Source: an uncultured Oscillospiraceae bacterium (GTDB lineage: Bacteria; Bacillota; Clostridia; Oscillospirales; Oscillospiraceae). Taken from it: DNA of 51,649 bases. The stretch lies in the NCBI GenBank assembly GCA_944385885.1, contig CALWYY010000045.1, forward strand, positions 1 to 51,649, given 5' to 3'. The notes below the pieces were generated by a model. It was not told where the DNA came from and did no database searches. It saw only the letters and a list, made by a program, of their open reading frames with translations. The position numbers and the translations under genes are program-made. Positions 7,416-15,072 of the stretch are shown piece by piece (the first letter of the stretch is position 1; each line of letters starts with the position of its first letter).

Positions 7416-8176
7416 GCTTCCGGCAGCGGCTGTATCTGTCAACCATCGGAGAGGATGCGCCGGCTCTGACCCGCCGGCTGGGGCTGGGTCTGGAGGTGGC
7501 GGAATACTGCACTGCCTGGCGTATGGACCGGGAGTTTCCGGCCACCCACCGGCAAGTGTGCCAGAGCATGGAGGGCGTGGAACGGTTTGTATTCCATGCC
7601 CCTTTTAACGAGCTGTGCCCCGCTGCGGTGGACCCCCTAGCGGTGGAGCTGGCGGAAAAGCGATGGTGGCAGGCTGTGAAGCTGGCCGGGCGCTACGGCA
7701 TCCGGCGAATGGTAGTCCACAGCGGATATGTGCCCTGGATCTACCATAAGGAGTGGTTTGAAGACCGGTCCGTGGAGTTTTGGCGCCGCTTTATGCGGGA
7801 TTTTCCCCAGGATGGATTTCTCTATCTGGAAAACGTTATGGAGGACGGACCGGAGCTTTTGTGCCGGATCGTCCAGCGGGTAGACGACCCCCGGTTTCGC
7901 CTGTGCCTGGATTTAGGGCACGCCCATGCGGAACTGTCCCGGGCGCCGCTTATGGCGTGGGTGGAGGCCTGCGCCCCTCTGCTGGGCCATGTACACCTGC
8001 ACGACAACCGGGGAGGGGAGGACTTGCATCTGCCCCTTGGGGAGGGCACGGCCCCTGTGGAGGAGGCTTTGATCCGGCTGGAGACTCTGTGCCCCGGCTT
8101 GACTTACACCGTGGAGAACATGCGGGCCGCCCCTTCTGTTGCCTGGCTGGAGCGGCACGGTTTTTGGGAGGGCTGA
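7412..8176 (+). CDS. Xylose isomerase-like TIM-barrel protein in the cobalamin operon
   Basis: ATG 7412 was chosen because GGAGGA (7397-7402) lies 9 nt upstream and it overlaps the previous stop; the TTG at 7403 has no spacing. The 254-aa product has the layout of the sugar phosphate isomerase/epimerase (AP endonuclease 2) superfamily: MVVHSGY, YLENVMED, CLDLGHAHAEL and GHVHLHDNRG, with His, Glu and Asp residues able to bind a divalent metal. The family includes isomerases, epimerases and nucleases, so the reaction is not predictable. It lies 3 nt before cobT, which raises a link with lower-ligand or alpha-ribazole metabolism; this is only inference. Confidence 0.75.
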   Translation: MSFRQRLYLSTIGEDAPALTRRLGLGLEVAEYCTAWRMDREFPATHRQVCQSMEGVERFVFHAPFNELCPAAVDPLAVELAEKRWWQAVKLAGRYGIRRMVVHSGYVPWIYHKEWFEDRSVEFWRRFMRDFPQDGFLYLENVMEDGPELLCRIVQRVDDPRFRLCLDLGHAHAELSRAPLMAWVEACAPLLGHVHLHDNRGGEDLHLPLGEGTAPVEEALIRLETLCPGLTYTVENMRAAPSVAWLERHGFWEG

Positions 8177-8179
8177 GGA

Positions 8180-9268
8180 ATGGACGAGCTGAGAGCGCTT
8201 TTGGAGACAATCCGGCCTCTGGACGCCGGCGCCATGGAAGCCGCCCGGGCCTGGCAGGCGCGCCTTGCTAAGCCGCCGGGGAGCCTGGGGAAACTGGAAG
8301 ATATTGCCGTGCGTCTGGCGGGGATTACCGGACGGGTGCACAACACTCTCCGGGACAAGCGCATTTTGGTTTTCTGCGGGGACAACGGGGTAGTGGAAGA
8401 AGGTATCGGTTCGGCCCCTCGCACCGTTACCGCCGCCCAGGCGGTGAATATGACCCGCTATTGTACCGGCATGTCCGCCATGGCCCGGTATTTTGGGGAC
8501 CGGGTAGTGGTGGTGGATGTGGGGATTGCCGATCCTTACGACTGTCCGGAGATCCTCTGCCGGAAGATCGCCTCCGGCACCCGGAATCTGTGCCGGGAGC
8601 CGGCCATGACCCGGCAGGAGACGATGCAGGCTATCCGAACCGGGTGGGAGACGGCGGTGGAGAATGCCCAGGATGGCGCGGATGTGCTGGGAATCGGAGA
8701 GATGGGCATAGGAAACACCACCACCTCCGCGGCGGTGCTGTCGGCTTTGACGGGCCTTGACCCGGCGGAAGTGACCGGACGGGGCGGCGGGATTACCGAC
8801 GAGAGCTTTGCCCGAAAAAAGGAAGTTGTGGCCCGTGCCTTGGCATTGCACCGGCCACGGCGGGAAGATCCGGTGGACGTTCTTTCCAAAGTGGGCGGCC
8901 TGGACCTGGCGGCCATGTGCGGGGCCTTTCTGGGCGCGGCTGCCGAACGGCGCCCGGTAGTGGCGGACGGCTTTATTTCGGTGGTAGCCGCCCTGTGCGC
9001 CGCCCGCCTGTGTCCGGCTGTGGGGGAGTATGTGTTTGGTTCCCATGCCTCGTTTGAGCGGGGCTACGCGGCCGCCGCAGCCGAGCTGAAGCTGGAGCCC
9101 TGGCTGCGGCTGGATATGCGGCTGGGAGAGGGGAGCGGCTGCCCCCTGGCCTTTGAGGTGATGGACGCCGCCTGCGCCGCAGCCAATGGTATGGCCACTT
9201 TTGAAGGGGCTGCCATTGACGACGGGTACCTGGACGCCATCCGGGGAAAGGATTGCTTTACCGTATGA
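8180..9268 (+). CDS. cobT: Nicotinate-nucleotide--dimethylbenzimidazole phosphoribosyltransferase
   Basis: The 362-aa protein matches CobT over its full length: LAKPPGSLGKLE near the N-terminus, CGDNGVVEEGI, a GIGEMGIGNTT segment, and C-terminal RLGEGSGC carrying the catalytic Glu. CobT transfers phosphoribose from nicotinate mononucleotide to the lower-ligand base, giving the alpha-ribazole phosphate of the cobamide nucleotide loop. It is followed by cobU with an ATGA overlap. The operon has no bluB-like gene in view, so the base may be taken up or made elsewhere. Confidence 0.96.
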   Translation: MDELRALLETIRPLDAGAMEAARAWQARLAKPPGSLGKLEDIAVRLAGITGRVHNTLRDKRILVFCGDNGVVEEGIGSAPRTVTAAQAVNMTRYCTGMSAMARYFGDRVVVVDVGIADPYDCPEILCRKIASGTRNLCREPAMTRQETMQAIRTGWETAVENAQDGADVLGIGEMGIGNTTTSAAVLSALTGLDPAEVTGRGGGITDESFARKKEVVARALALHRPRREDPVDVLSKVGGLDLAAMCGAFLGAAAERRPVVADGFISVVAALCAARLCPAVGEYVFGSHASFERGYAAAAAELKLEPWLRLDMRLGEGSGCPLAFEVMDAACAAANGMATFEGAAIDDGYLDAIRGKDCFTV

Positions 9269-9804
9269 CCATTTTCATATCCGGTGGGTGCAAAAACGGA
9301 AAATCCACTCTGGCGGAGGAAATGGCCCGGCGTCTGGCAGGGTCCGGGAACCTGTACTATGTGGCCACCATGATCCCGCAGGACGGGGAGGACATGGAGC
9401 GGATTCGCCGGCATGTGCGCCAGCGGGCGGGAAAGGGGTTCCAAACGCTGGAGCAGGGAAGACGGCTGGAGGATTGCTTAGACGGTGCGTGCCAGGACGG
9501 GACATTTTTGGTGGACAGTGTTACGGCTCTTCTGGCCAATGAGATGTTCCCGGCCGATGGGCCCTGGGACCTGCAGGCGGGGGAACGGACGGCTCAGGAG
9601 TTATGCCGTTTTGCCGGACGGGTTAAGAACGCCGTGTTTGTGGGCGATTTTCTCTTTTCTGACGCTGGGATATACGACGGCCCCACGGAGGAATACCGCC
9701 GGGCGCTTGCCCTATGCCACCGCCGGCTGGCGGATGTGTGCGATTCGGTGGTGGAGGTATGTGCCGCCTGCTGTATTCTGCACAAGGGAGTGATGCCCGA
9801 ATGA
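9265..9804 (+). CDS. cobU: Adenosylcobinamide kinase / adenosylcobinamide-phosphate guanylyltransferase
   Basis: The ATG at 9265 overlaps the cobT stop (ATGA); an in-frame TTG 12 nt upstream is less likely. The 179-aa protein has the P-loop GGCKNGKST at its N-terminus, the RRHVRQR segment with the His that is guanylylated in the family, and DSVTALLANEM. It phosphorylates adenosylcobinamide and then forms AdoCbi-GDP. This is the intact CobU copy; a shorter degenerate paralogue lies at 10569. It overlaps cobS by four bases. Confidence 0.94.
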   Translation: MTIFISGGCKNGKSTLAEEMARRLAGSGNLYYVATMIPQDGEDMERIRRHVRQRAGKGFQTLEQGRRLEDCLDGACQDGTFLVDSVTALLANEMFPADGPWDLQAGERTAQELCRFAGRVKNAVFVGDFLFSDAGIYDGPTEEYRRALALCHRRLADVCDSVVEVCAACCILHKGVMPE

Positions 9805-10553
9805 GACGGGCGGTGACGGGATTCTTTATGGCCTGGGGGATGTTTTGGATCGTCCCGTGTCCGCTTCGGCGCTGGGACGAACAGGCACGGCCGTTTATGC
9901 TGCTGTTCTTACCGTGGATTGGACTGCTCCTGGGTGGGGCGTGGGGGGTATGCGCTTGGGCCTTTGCCGGGGCGGAGACTCCCTTGATCCGGGCAGCGGT
10001 GCTTACGGCATTGCCGCTTGTTCTGTCTGGATTCATCCATCTGGATGGGTATATGGACTGCGCGGATGCGGTTTTGTCCCGCCGTGACCTGGACACCCGG
10101 CGGAGCATTTTGAAAGACTCCCATGTGGGAGCCTTCGGAGTGATCGCCGTGGGCATACTGCTTTTGCTGGAGTTTGCCCTGCTGTCGGAGACAGATCTGA
10201 CAGGGCGGCGGCTGCTGTGCCTGGTATTTATCCCGGCGGCGGCGCGGGCCAGTGCGGCGGCAGCGGTGCTTACTCTGCATCCCCTGCCTACCAGCAGCTA
10301 TGCCCGGGCAGGAACCAGAGATGTGCCGGGGGCGTTCCGGATGGCGGCTTTTTTGAGCATGGCGCTGTTTGCCGCAGCTGCCGCGGTGGTGTGCGGCTGG
10401 CCGGGGCTGTGCTGCGCTGCCGCCGGCGAGGCGGGGGCCTGGGCGGCTATGGGGTACATCTACCGAGATCTGAAGGGAATGTCCGGGGATGTGTCCGGAG
10501 CCGGGATTACTGTTGGGGAATTGTGCGCACTGGCTGTGCTGGCGGCAGTGTAA
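9801..10553 (+). CDS. cobS: Adenosylcobinamide-GDP ribazoletransferase (cobalamin synthase)
   Basis: The start at 9801 overlaps the cobU stop by ATGA; longer readings would run through cobU. The 250-aa membrane protein has several hydrophobic segments and the conserved HLDGYMDCADAV motif, whose acidic residues bind Mg2+, followed by RRSILKDSHVGAFG. CobS joins AdoCbi-GDP with alpha-ribazole (phosphate) at the cytoplasmic membrane, the last assembly step. Gene order cobT-cobU-cobS fits the nucleotide-loop pathway. Confidence 0.94.
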   Translation: MRRAVTGFFMAWGMFWIVPCPLRRWDEQARPFMLLFLPWIGLLLGGAWGVCAWAFAGAETPLIRAAVLTALPLVLSGFIHLDGYMDCADAVLSRRDLDTRRSILKDSHVGAFGVIAVGILLLLEFALLSETDLTGRRLLCLVFIPAAARASAAAAVLTLHPLPTSSYARAGTRDVPGAFRMAAFLSMALFAAAAAVVCGWPGLCCAAAGEAGAWAAMGYIYRDLKGMSGDVSGAGITVGELCALAVLAAV

Positions 10554-10568
10554 AACGGAGGGCAAAGG

Positions 10569-10928
10569 ATGGATTTTGTGATTGGCGGCGCCTGGCAGGG
10601 GAAGCTTGCCTATGCAAAGGAGACTTTCCAGCTGGCACAGGAGGATATCTTTTACTGCACCAGGCAGGACATGCCGGATTGGTCCCGGCGCTGTGTGGCT
10701 GGGTTGGAGGAATACGTTCTGGGCTGTATACAGCGGGGAGAGGCGTGGCAGCTGCGCCCCCGGGCGGATGCGGTATTGATTTGCCGGGATATTTTCTGCG
10801 GTGTCGTGCCTGTGGAAGCGCCGCTTCGTCTGTGGCGCGAGGAAACGGGACGGATGGCGGCAGAGATTGCCCGTCAGGCGGATACGGTTACGCGGCTGTT
10901 TTGCGGCCTGGCCCAACGCTTGAAATGA
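10569..10928 (+). CDS. Short CobU-like protein with degenerate P-loop
   Basis: The 119-aa protein starts with VIGGAWQGKLAYAKE, which lines up with the CobU P-loop but has Leu where the Ser/Thr of GK(S/T) should be. Its C-terminus (GVVPVEAPLRLW...VTRLFCGLAQRLK) matches the GxGVVP and G-L-P-x-x-L-K ends of CobU/CobP. The central part with the guanylylated His is shortened; length is about two thirds of CobU. It lies between cobS and cobC, 15 nt after cobS. Phosphoryl transfer is doubtful; nucleotide binding, scaffolding or a partial guanylyltransferase role are all possible. Confidence 0.75.
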   Translation: MDFVIGGAWQGKLAYAKETFQLAQEDIFYCTRQDMPDWSRRCVAGLEEYVLGCIQRGEAWQLRPRADAVLICRDIFCGVVPVEAPLRLWREETGRMAAEIARQADTVTRLFCGLAQRLK

Positions 10929-11533
10929 GAAGGGTTGTCCTGCTCCGTCATGGGAGCACCCAGGCCAACGAGAGGGGACTCTACTGCGGCAGCACGGATC
11001 TGCCCTTGTCTCCCGCCGGGAGAGAGGAGCTGATGCGGCTGCGCCAGACAGGGGGATACCCGGACTCCAATGGGTTCCGCCTGGTAACCAGCGGCCTGCG
11101 CCGGGCGGCGGAGACAATGGAAATCCTTTTCGGGCCGGGAGAATATTTTGTGGTTCCCGGCCTGCAAGAGATGGATTTCGGCGATTTCGAACTACGCGGG
11201 TATGAGGAGCTTCGGAAAGATTCTGCCTATTGTCTCTGGTGTTCCGGGGATAACCGGCAGAACCGGGCACCCAACGGGGAGAGCGGGGAAGATATGCGCC
11301 GCCGGGTACTGGAGGCGTTCCGGACCTTGTTGTCCGCCGGGGATTTTTTGGCCGTGCTCCATGGGGGGCCTATTGCGGCCATTATGGAGGAACTGTTTCC
11401 AGAGCAGGGGCGGACCAGGTACCAGTGGCAGCCAGGCAACGGCCGGGGATATGAATTGGCCATAGACGAAACCGGAAAAGCGTGGTATCGTAGAATACCG
11501 GAGGGGAAACGGCATGAGTGGGAAGACAAATAA
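10925..11533 (+). CDS. cobC: Alpha-ribazole phosphatase (histidine phosphatase family)
   Basis: The start at 10925 overlaps the upstream stop by ATGA. The 202-aa protein has the histidine phosphatase signature LLRHGSTQANERG with the phospho-accepting His, the GSTDLPLSPAGREE segment, a SGLRRAAETM Arg-containing motif and the second His in VLHGGPI. Placement after cobT, cobU and cobS makes alpha-ribazole-5'-phosphate or cobalamin-5'-phosphate the likely substrate. The last 20 nt overlap the next gene. Confidence 0.88.
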   Translation: MRRVVLLRHGSTQANERGLYCGSTDLPLSPAGREELMRLRQTGGYPDSNGFRLVTSGLRRAAETMEILFGPGEYFVVPGLQEMDFGDFELRGYEELRKDSAYCLWCSGDNRQNRAPNGESGEDMRRRVLEAFRTLLSAGDFLAVLHGGPIAAIMEELFPEQGRTRYQWQPGNGRGYELAIDETGKAWYRRIPEGKRHEWEDK

Positions 11534-11819
11534 GCCAGAATGGGAAGGGAAAGGGTACGCTTTTTTTCAAAACCGGGCGTGCGAGTATTTTCCCTGCCAT
11601 CCCATGGGAGACGAGGAGAATTTTAACTGCCTGTTTTGTTACTGCCCCCTGTACGCCCTGGGCGACCGGTGCGGGGGGAACTTTCGGTATTTGGAGTCCG
11701 GGTACAAGGATTGCAGCGGGTGCCTGTTTCCCCACCGGCGGGAGAACTACGGGCGAGTTTTGGAAAAGTATCCGCTGATCGCCCAATTGGCTGCCCGGCC
11801 AGAAAAAAAGAACGGATAA
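11514..11819 (+). CDS. Cysteine-rich small domain protein of cobalamin clusters
   Basis: This 101-aa protein has nine Cys, mostly in pairs (CEYFPC, NCLFCYC, CGG, DCSGC), fitting the small Cys-rich domain family often found in or fused to cobalamin biosynthesis genes. Such spacing can bind Zn or an Fe-S cluster. It begins inside the end of cobC and is 12 nt ahead of the ThyX-like gene. Its molecular role is not known to me. Confidence 0.8.
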   Translation: MSGKTNKPEWEGKGYAFFQNRACEYFPCHPMGDEENFNCLFCYCPLYALGDRCGGNFRYLESGYKDCSGCLFPHRRENYGRVLEKYPLIAQLAARPEKKNG

Positions 11820-11831
11820 GGAGCGCAGAGG

Positions 11832-12383
11832 ATGGAAATCGCATGGTTTCGTCATGAGGACAACTGGCAGGACGTGAAAAATGCCGCCATGAACACCATT
11901 GGCCGGAACACGGGGAAATATCCCGACAGCGTGTGGAAGAAGAAAATCCTATTAGCAGAGCATTCGCCGATCCGGCTGATGCATTTTTCGTGGCGCTGGA
12001 AAGATCTTCCGTATTGGGTCAGCGTCCATATTGTGCGCCACAAGGTGGGCATTGAACATTTTGTCAGTACCCAGCGCAGCGACCGCACCGGCATAAGCCG
12101 GGACGAACTGCCCCAGGGGAGCTTGGTAGCCCATGAATGCCAGGCGGACGCCCAGGCGCTCATTAACATCAGCCGCAAACGGCTGTGTTCCGGCGCAAGC
12201 CCGGAGACGAGAGCCGCCTGGCAGCTGGTGAAGGATAAGGTGGCTGAGTGCGAGCCGGAGTTGGCCTCCTGCATGGTACGGGAGTGTGTGTACCGGGGGT
12301 TCTGCCCGGAAATGCACAGCTGCGGCTATGTAAATACAGAGGAATACGCCCGGGAAGTGCGGCTCTACCGAGAGGCGGAATGA
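11832..12383 (+). CDS. ThyX-like flavin-dependent thymidylate synthase family protein
   Basis: The 183-aa product carries the ThyX core: an AEHSPIRLMHFSW segment, then VRHKVGIEHFVS matching the RHRX7S motif with Lys as third residue, and a helix NISRKRLC...SPETRAAW resembling the C-terminal substrate/FAD-binding helix. It is shorter than common ThyX (about 200-250 aa). ThyX makes dTMP from dUMP using FADH2 and methylene-THF. It closes the cobalamin transcript, with a good ribosome binding site (AAGGAG) and the terminator about 50 nt downstream. Whether it is a true thymidylate synthase or a diverged relative is open. Confidence 0.75.
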   Translation: MEIAWFRHEDNWQDVKNAAMNTIGRNTGKYPDSVWKKKILLAEHSPIRLMHFSWRWKDLPYWVSVHIVRHKVGIEHFVSTQRSDRTGISRDELPQGSLVAHECQADAQALINISRKRLCSGASPETRAAWQLVKDKVAECEPELASCMVRECVYRGFCPEMHSCGYVNTEEYAREVRLYREAE

Positions 12384-12434
12384 GGGCGGTGCGGATAACC
12401 GGCCTGTCTGCAAAGGCGGCGGGAGTCCAAATGG

Positions 12435-12472
12435 GTGCCGGGGCGGCGATCCTGCCGCCCCGGTGCTTTTTT
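12435..12472 (+). terminator. Rho-independent terminator of the cobalamin operon
   Basis: A GC-rich stem (core 12438-12447 with 12454-12463, loop GATCCT) extends with wobble pairs and is followed by six T (12467-12472). Confidence 0.9.
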
Positions 12473-12497
12473 AGGAAAAGATATCCCCCCGGGAGGC

Positions 12498-12526
12498 TTC
12501 CTTGCGCCCGAAGGCGGTGGTATAAT
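12498..12526 (+). promoter_or_regulatory. Promoter of the ecfA1-ecfA2-ecfT operon
   Basis: TATAAT (12521-12526) is preceded by TG-N, an extended -10. The best -35 at 17 bp is TTCCTT (12498-12503). A nearby TTGCGC (12502) would give a 13-bp spacer and is unlikely to be used. A 7-bp inverted repeat (12538-12544/12552-12558) lies in the leader. Confidence 0.6.
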
Positions 12527-12576
12527 GACGGCGTGCGGTCCCGGCAGGCAACCGGGACGGGAAGGGCGGAACAGGA

Positions 12577-13410
12577 ATGTACATCATCCGGGCCGACAAT
12601 CTGAGACACTCCTACTGGAGATCCGCCTCGGCCGGGTATAGCCTGGACGGCGTGTCTTTGACGGTCCAGCCGGGGGAGATGTTGGCAATCCTGGGACGCA
12701 ACGGCAGCGGAAAAACAACTCTGGCACGGCATTTGAATGTGCTGGTACCCATTCAGGAGGGGGAACTAACCGTAGCGGGCCTGGATGCCCGTCAGCAGAG
12801 CAATGTCTGGAAGATCCGCCGTACCTGCGGGATGGTGTTTCAAAACCCGGATAACCAGTTTGTATCCTCCGTGGTAGAGGAAGACCTGGCTTTTGGGCCG
12901 GAGAATTACGGGGAAAGCGGGGACGCAGTAGCGGAGCGGGTGCGCCGGGTTCTGGAGGCGGTGGGTATGAGCGGGTTTGAGCGCCGTTCGCCTCATTTGC
13001 TTTCCGGCGGCCAGAAGCAGCGGATTGCCATTGCCGGCGTGCTGGCTCTGGACCCTCAGGTTTTGATTCTGGACGAGGCCACCGCCATGCTGGATCCCCA
13101 GGGCCGTCAGGAGGTGCTGGAGATCCTGCGGCGGCTCCGGGACGGCGGGGAAAAGACCCTGGTGATGATCACCCATTACGCAGAGGAAGCGGCTATGGCT
13201 CACCGGGTGGCGGTAATGGAGGGAGGAAAACTCCTTGGGGAGGGGCCTCCCCGGCAGGTGCTGGCGGATAGAGAGCTGCTGGATCGGGCCGGCCTGCTCC
13301 CGCCCATGGCGGTGCGGGCGTTTTACGATCTGGAAAGGGAGGGGATACGCCTGCCGGCGTGCCCCCTGACCATGGAAGAGCTGGTGGATATGCTATGTCC
13401 CTTGAGCTGA
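12577..13410 (+). CDS. ecfA1: ECF transporter ATPase A1
   Basis: The 277-aa ABC ATPase has Walker A GRNGSGKTT, a Q-loop VFQNPDNQFV typical of ECF ATPases, signature LLSGGQKQR, Walker B VLILDEATAMLD and the switch His in MITHYAEEA. It forms a heterodimer with the next gene product and energises several S components. Its 3' end overlaps ecfA2 by 16 nt. The set A1-A2-T is the general ECF energising module of Firmicutes. Confidence 0.92.
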   Translation: MYIIRADNLRHSYWRSASAGYSLDGVSLTVQPGEMLAILGRNGSGKTTLARHLNVLVPIQEGELTVAGLDARQQSNVWKIRRTCGMVFQNPDNQFVSSVVEEDLAFGPENYGESGDAVAERVRRVLEAVGMSGFERRSPHLLSGGQKQRIAIAGVLALDPQVLILDEATAMLDPQGRQEVLEILRRLRDGGEKTLVMITHYAEEAAMAHRVAVMEGGKLLGEGPPRQVLADRELLDRAGLLPPMAVRAFYDLEREGIRLPACPLTMEELVDMLCPLS

Positions 13411-14252
13411 GAGAGGTTGTCCTTACCTACGCGCCGCATACGGCTTTGGAGTGCCGGGCGTTGGACGGCGTGTCCCTGCGGGTGGAAGACGGCGAGTTTG
13501 TGGGGATCATGGGCCGGACGGGCTGCGGAAAGTCCACGTTGCTTCAGGTGGCTGCGGGCCTGATGAGGCCCGCAGAAGGGACGGTTTTGGTGGATGGGGA
13601 GGACATCTACGCCCCAGGATACCGACGTTCCCGGCTGTGCGAGAGGATGGGCGTCCTGTTCCAGTACCCGGAAAAACAGCTGTTTGAGACAACGGTGGAA
13701 CGGGAAGTGTCCTTCGCTCTGCGGCATACGGACCTGACGATGGCAGAGCGGCGTGAACGGGTATGCCGGGCGCTGGAGCTGGTGGGATTCGACTATCAGA
13801 AGGTGCGGGAGCAGTCGCCGCTTGGCTTTTCCGGAGGGGAGAAACGGCGGCTGGCCATTGCGGGAGTGCTGGCGGCCCGTCCGGGGATTTTGCTTTTAGA
13901 TGAGCCCATTGCCGGCCTGGACCCGGTGGGGCGGCAGGAATTCCTTGCCCTGACGGACCGGCTGTGCGGAGAAGGCGTGACGGTTCTGCTGGTCTCCCAT
14001 AACGCGGACGCCCTGGCAGACCACGCTCGGCGCATTGTGATCCTGGAAAATGGCGTTCTGGCAGCGGATGGGCCGGTGGAACAGGTCTTTTCACGCCGGG
14101 AGGAACTGGCGCGGTGGGGTGTGAGCCCCGGCCAGGCGGCGGAATGTGCTGAACAGCTCCGGACCCGGGGCGAGGAGGTGCCGCCGGATGTGATCCGGTA
14201 TGGGGAGCTTTTGCCGTATCTGCTTCGTATGGGAAGGAGGCGGGAACGGTGA
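13395..14252 (+). CDS. ecfA2: ECF transporter ATPase A2
   Basis: The ATG at 13395 was chosen because the protein then begins at the first beta strand (MSLELREVVLTY); the upstream in-frame extension lies in ecfA1. The 285-aa ATPase has Walker A GRTGCGKST, Q-loop LFQYPEKQLFE, signature FSGGEKRR, Walker B ILLLDEPIAGLDP and the switch His in VSHNADAL. It pairs with EcfA1. Its stop overlaps the GTG start of ecfT. Confidence 0.92.
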   Translation: MSLELREVVLTYAPHTALECRALDGVSLRVEDGEFVGIMGRTGCGKSTLLQVAAGLMRPAEGTVLVDGEDIYAPGYRRSRLCERMGVLFQYPEKQLFETTVEREVSFALRHTDLTMAERRERVCRALELVGFDYQKVREQSPLGFSGGEKRRLAIAGVLAARPGILLLDEPIAGLDPVGRQEFLALTDRLCGEGVTVLLVSHNADALADHARRIVILENGVLAADGPVEQVFSRREELARWGVSPGQAAECAEQLRTRGEEVPPDVIRYGELLPYLLRMGRRRER

Positions 14253-15040
14253 CGGGTCTTCCTGCGGGATTGTACCAGCCAGGGGATTCGGTTTTGCACC
14301 GTCTGGACCCCCGTGCCAAGCTTCTGGCGCTGTTTCTGCTGCTGGGGGCGGTGATTGCCGCAGATAACCTGTTGGGGTGTGCGGCGGTTCTGCTTTTCGT
14401 CGGTTGGATCGTGGGGCTTAGCGGCTTGCCTCTGGGGACGGCTCTGGGTTCGGCGGCGCGGCTGCGTTGGTTTTTCCTGCTGATTTTTTTAATGAACCTG
14501 TTCTTTTATGCACCGGAAGAGGCATGGGCGGTTTGGTGGGTTTTCCGGCCGTCTGGGAAAGGCCTGGTACAGGGGGCCCTGGTGGTGTTTCGTGTATTCC
14601 TGCTTCTGGCAGCAGGGAATGTCCTGACTCTTACCACGCCGCCCATGGCTCTTACCGATGGGATGGAATGGCTTCTGAAACCGTTGGGCAGACTGAAAAT
14701 TCCTGTGGGGCAGGTGGCAATGATCTTGTCTGTCGCCATTCAGTTTATCCCCGTGCTCCTGGAAGAGACAGAGACCATCCGCCGGGCGCAGATGGCCCGG
14801 GGCGCCCGCTTTGATAGCTCCCGGCTTTGGGAAAAGGCAGGGGCGGTTCTCCCCTTGGTGGTGCCGGTGTTTTTGGCGGCGTTTCAAAGGGCGGATGAGC
14901 TGGCCCTTGCTATGGAGGCCAGGGGATACCGCCCAGGGCTGCCGCGGCCCCGGAAAGAGGAACGGCCTTTCCGCCGGGCCGACTGGATGGCGCTGAGCGT
15001 TTGCGTCCTGCTCTGTGTTTTGGCATTTGCGCCCGTATAA
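14249..15040 (+). CDS. ecfT: ECF transporter T component
   Basis: The start is GTG at 14249 (GTGA overlap with ecfA2), with AAGGAGG about 8 nt upstream. The 263-aa membrane protein begins with the usual YQPGDSVLHRLDPRAKL segment and carries two coupling signatures, RRAQMARGARF and ALAMEARGYRPG, with the Ala-Arg-Gly triplets that contact the ATPases. It is the scaffold that lets S components release substrate. Confidence 0.93.
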   Translation: MTGLPAGLYQPGDSVLHRLDPRAKLLALFLLLGAVIAADNLLGCAAVLLFVGWIVGLSGLPLGTALGSAARLRWFFLLIFLMNLFFYAPEEAWAVWWVFRPSGKGLVQGALVVFRVFLLLAAGNVLTLTTPPMALTDGMEWLLKPLGRLKIPVGQVAMILSVAIQFIPVLLEETETIRRAQMARGARFDSSRLWEKAGAVLPLVVPVFLAAFQRADELALAMEARGYRPGLPRPRKEERPFRRADWMALSVCVLLCVLAFAPV

Positions 15041-15072
15041 GCCGCCCGGCGGCGAGAAATAAGGAGGCTTTT

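Noticed and set aside
9909-11270. Open frame of 453 codons on the minus strand
   Set aside because: It runs antisense to cobS, the short cobU-like gene and cobC, all with strong family motifs.
12502-12526. TTGCGC...TATAAT as a promoter
   Set aside because: The spacer would be only 13 bp; the extended -10 with TTCCTT at 17 bp is more plausible.
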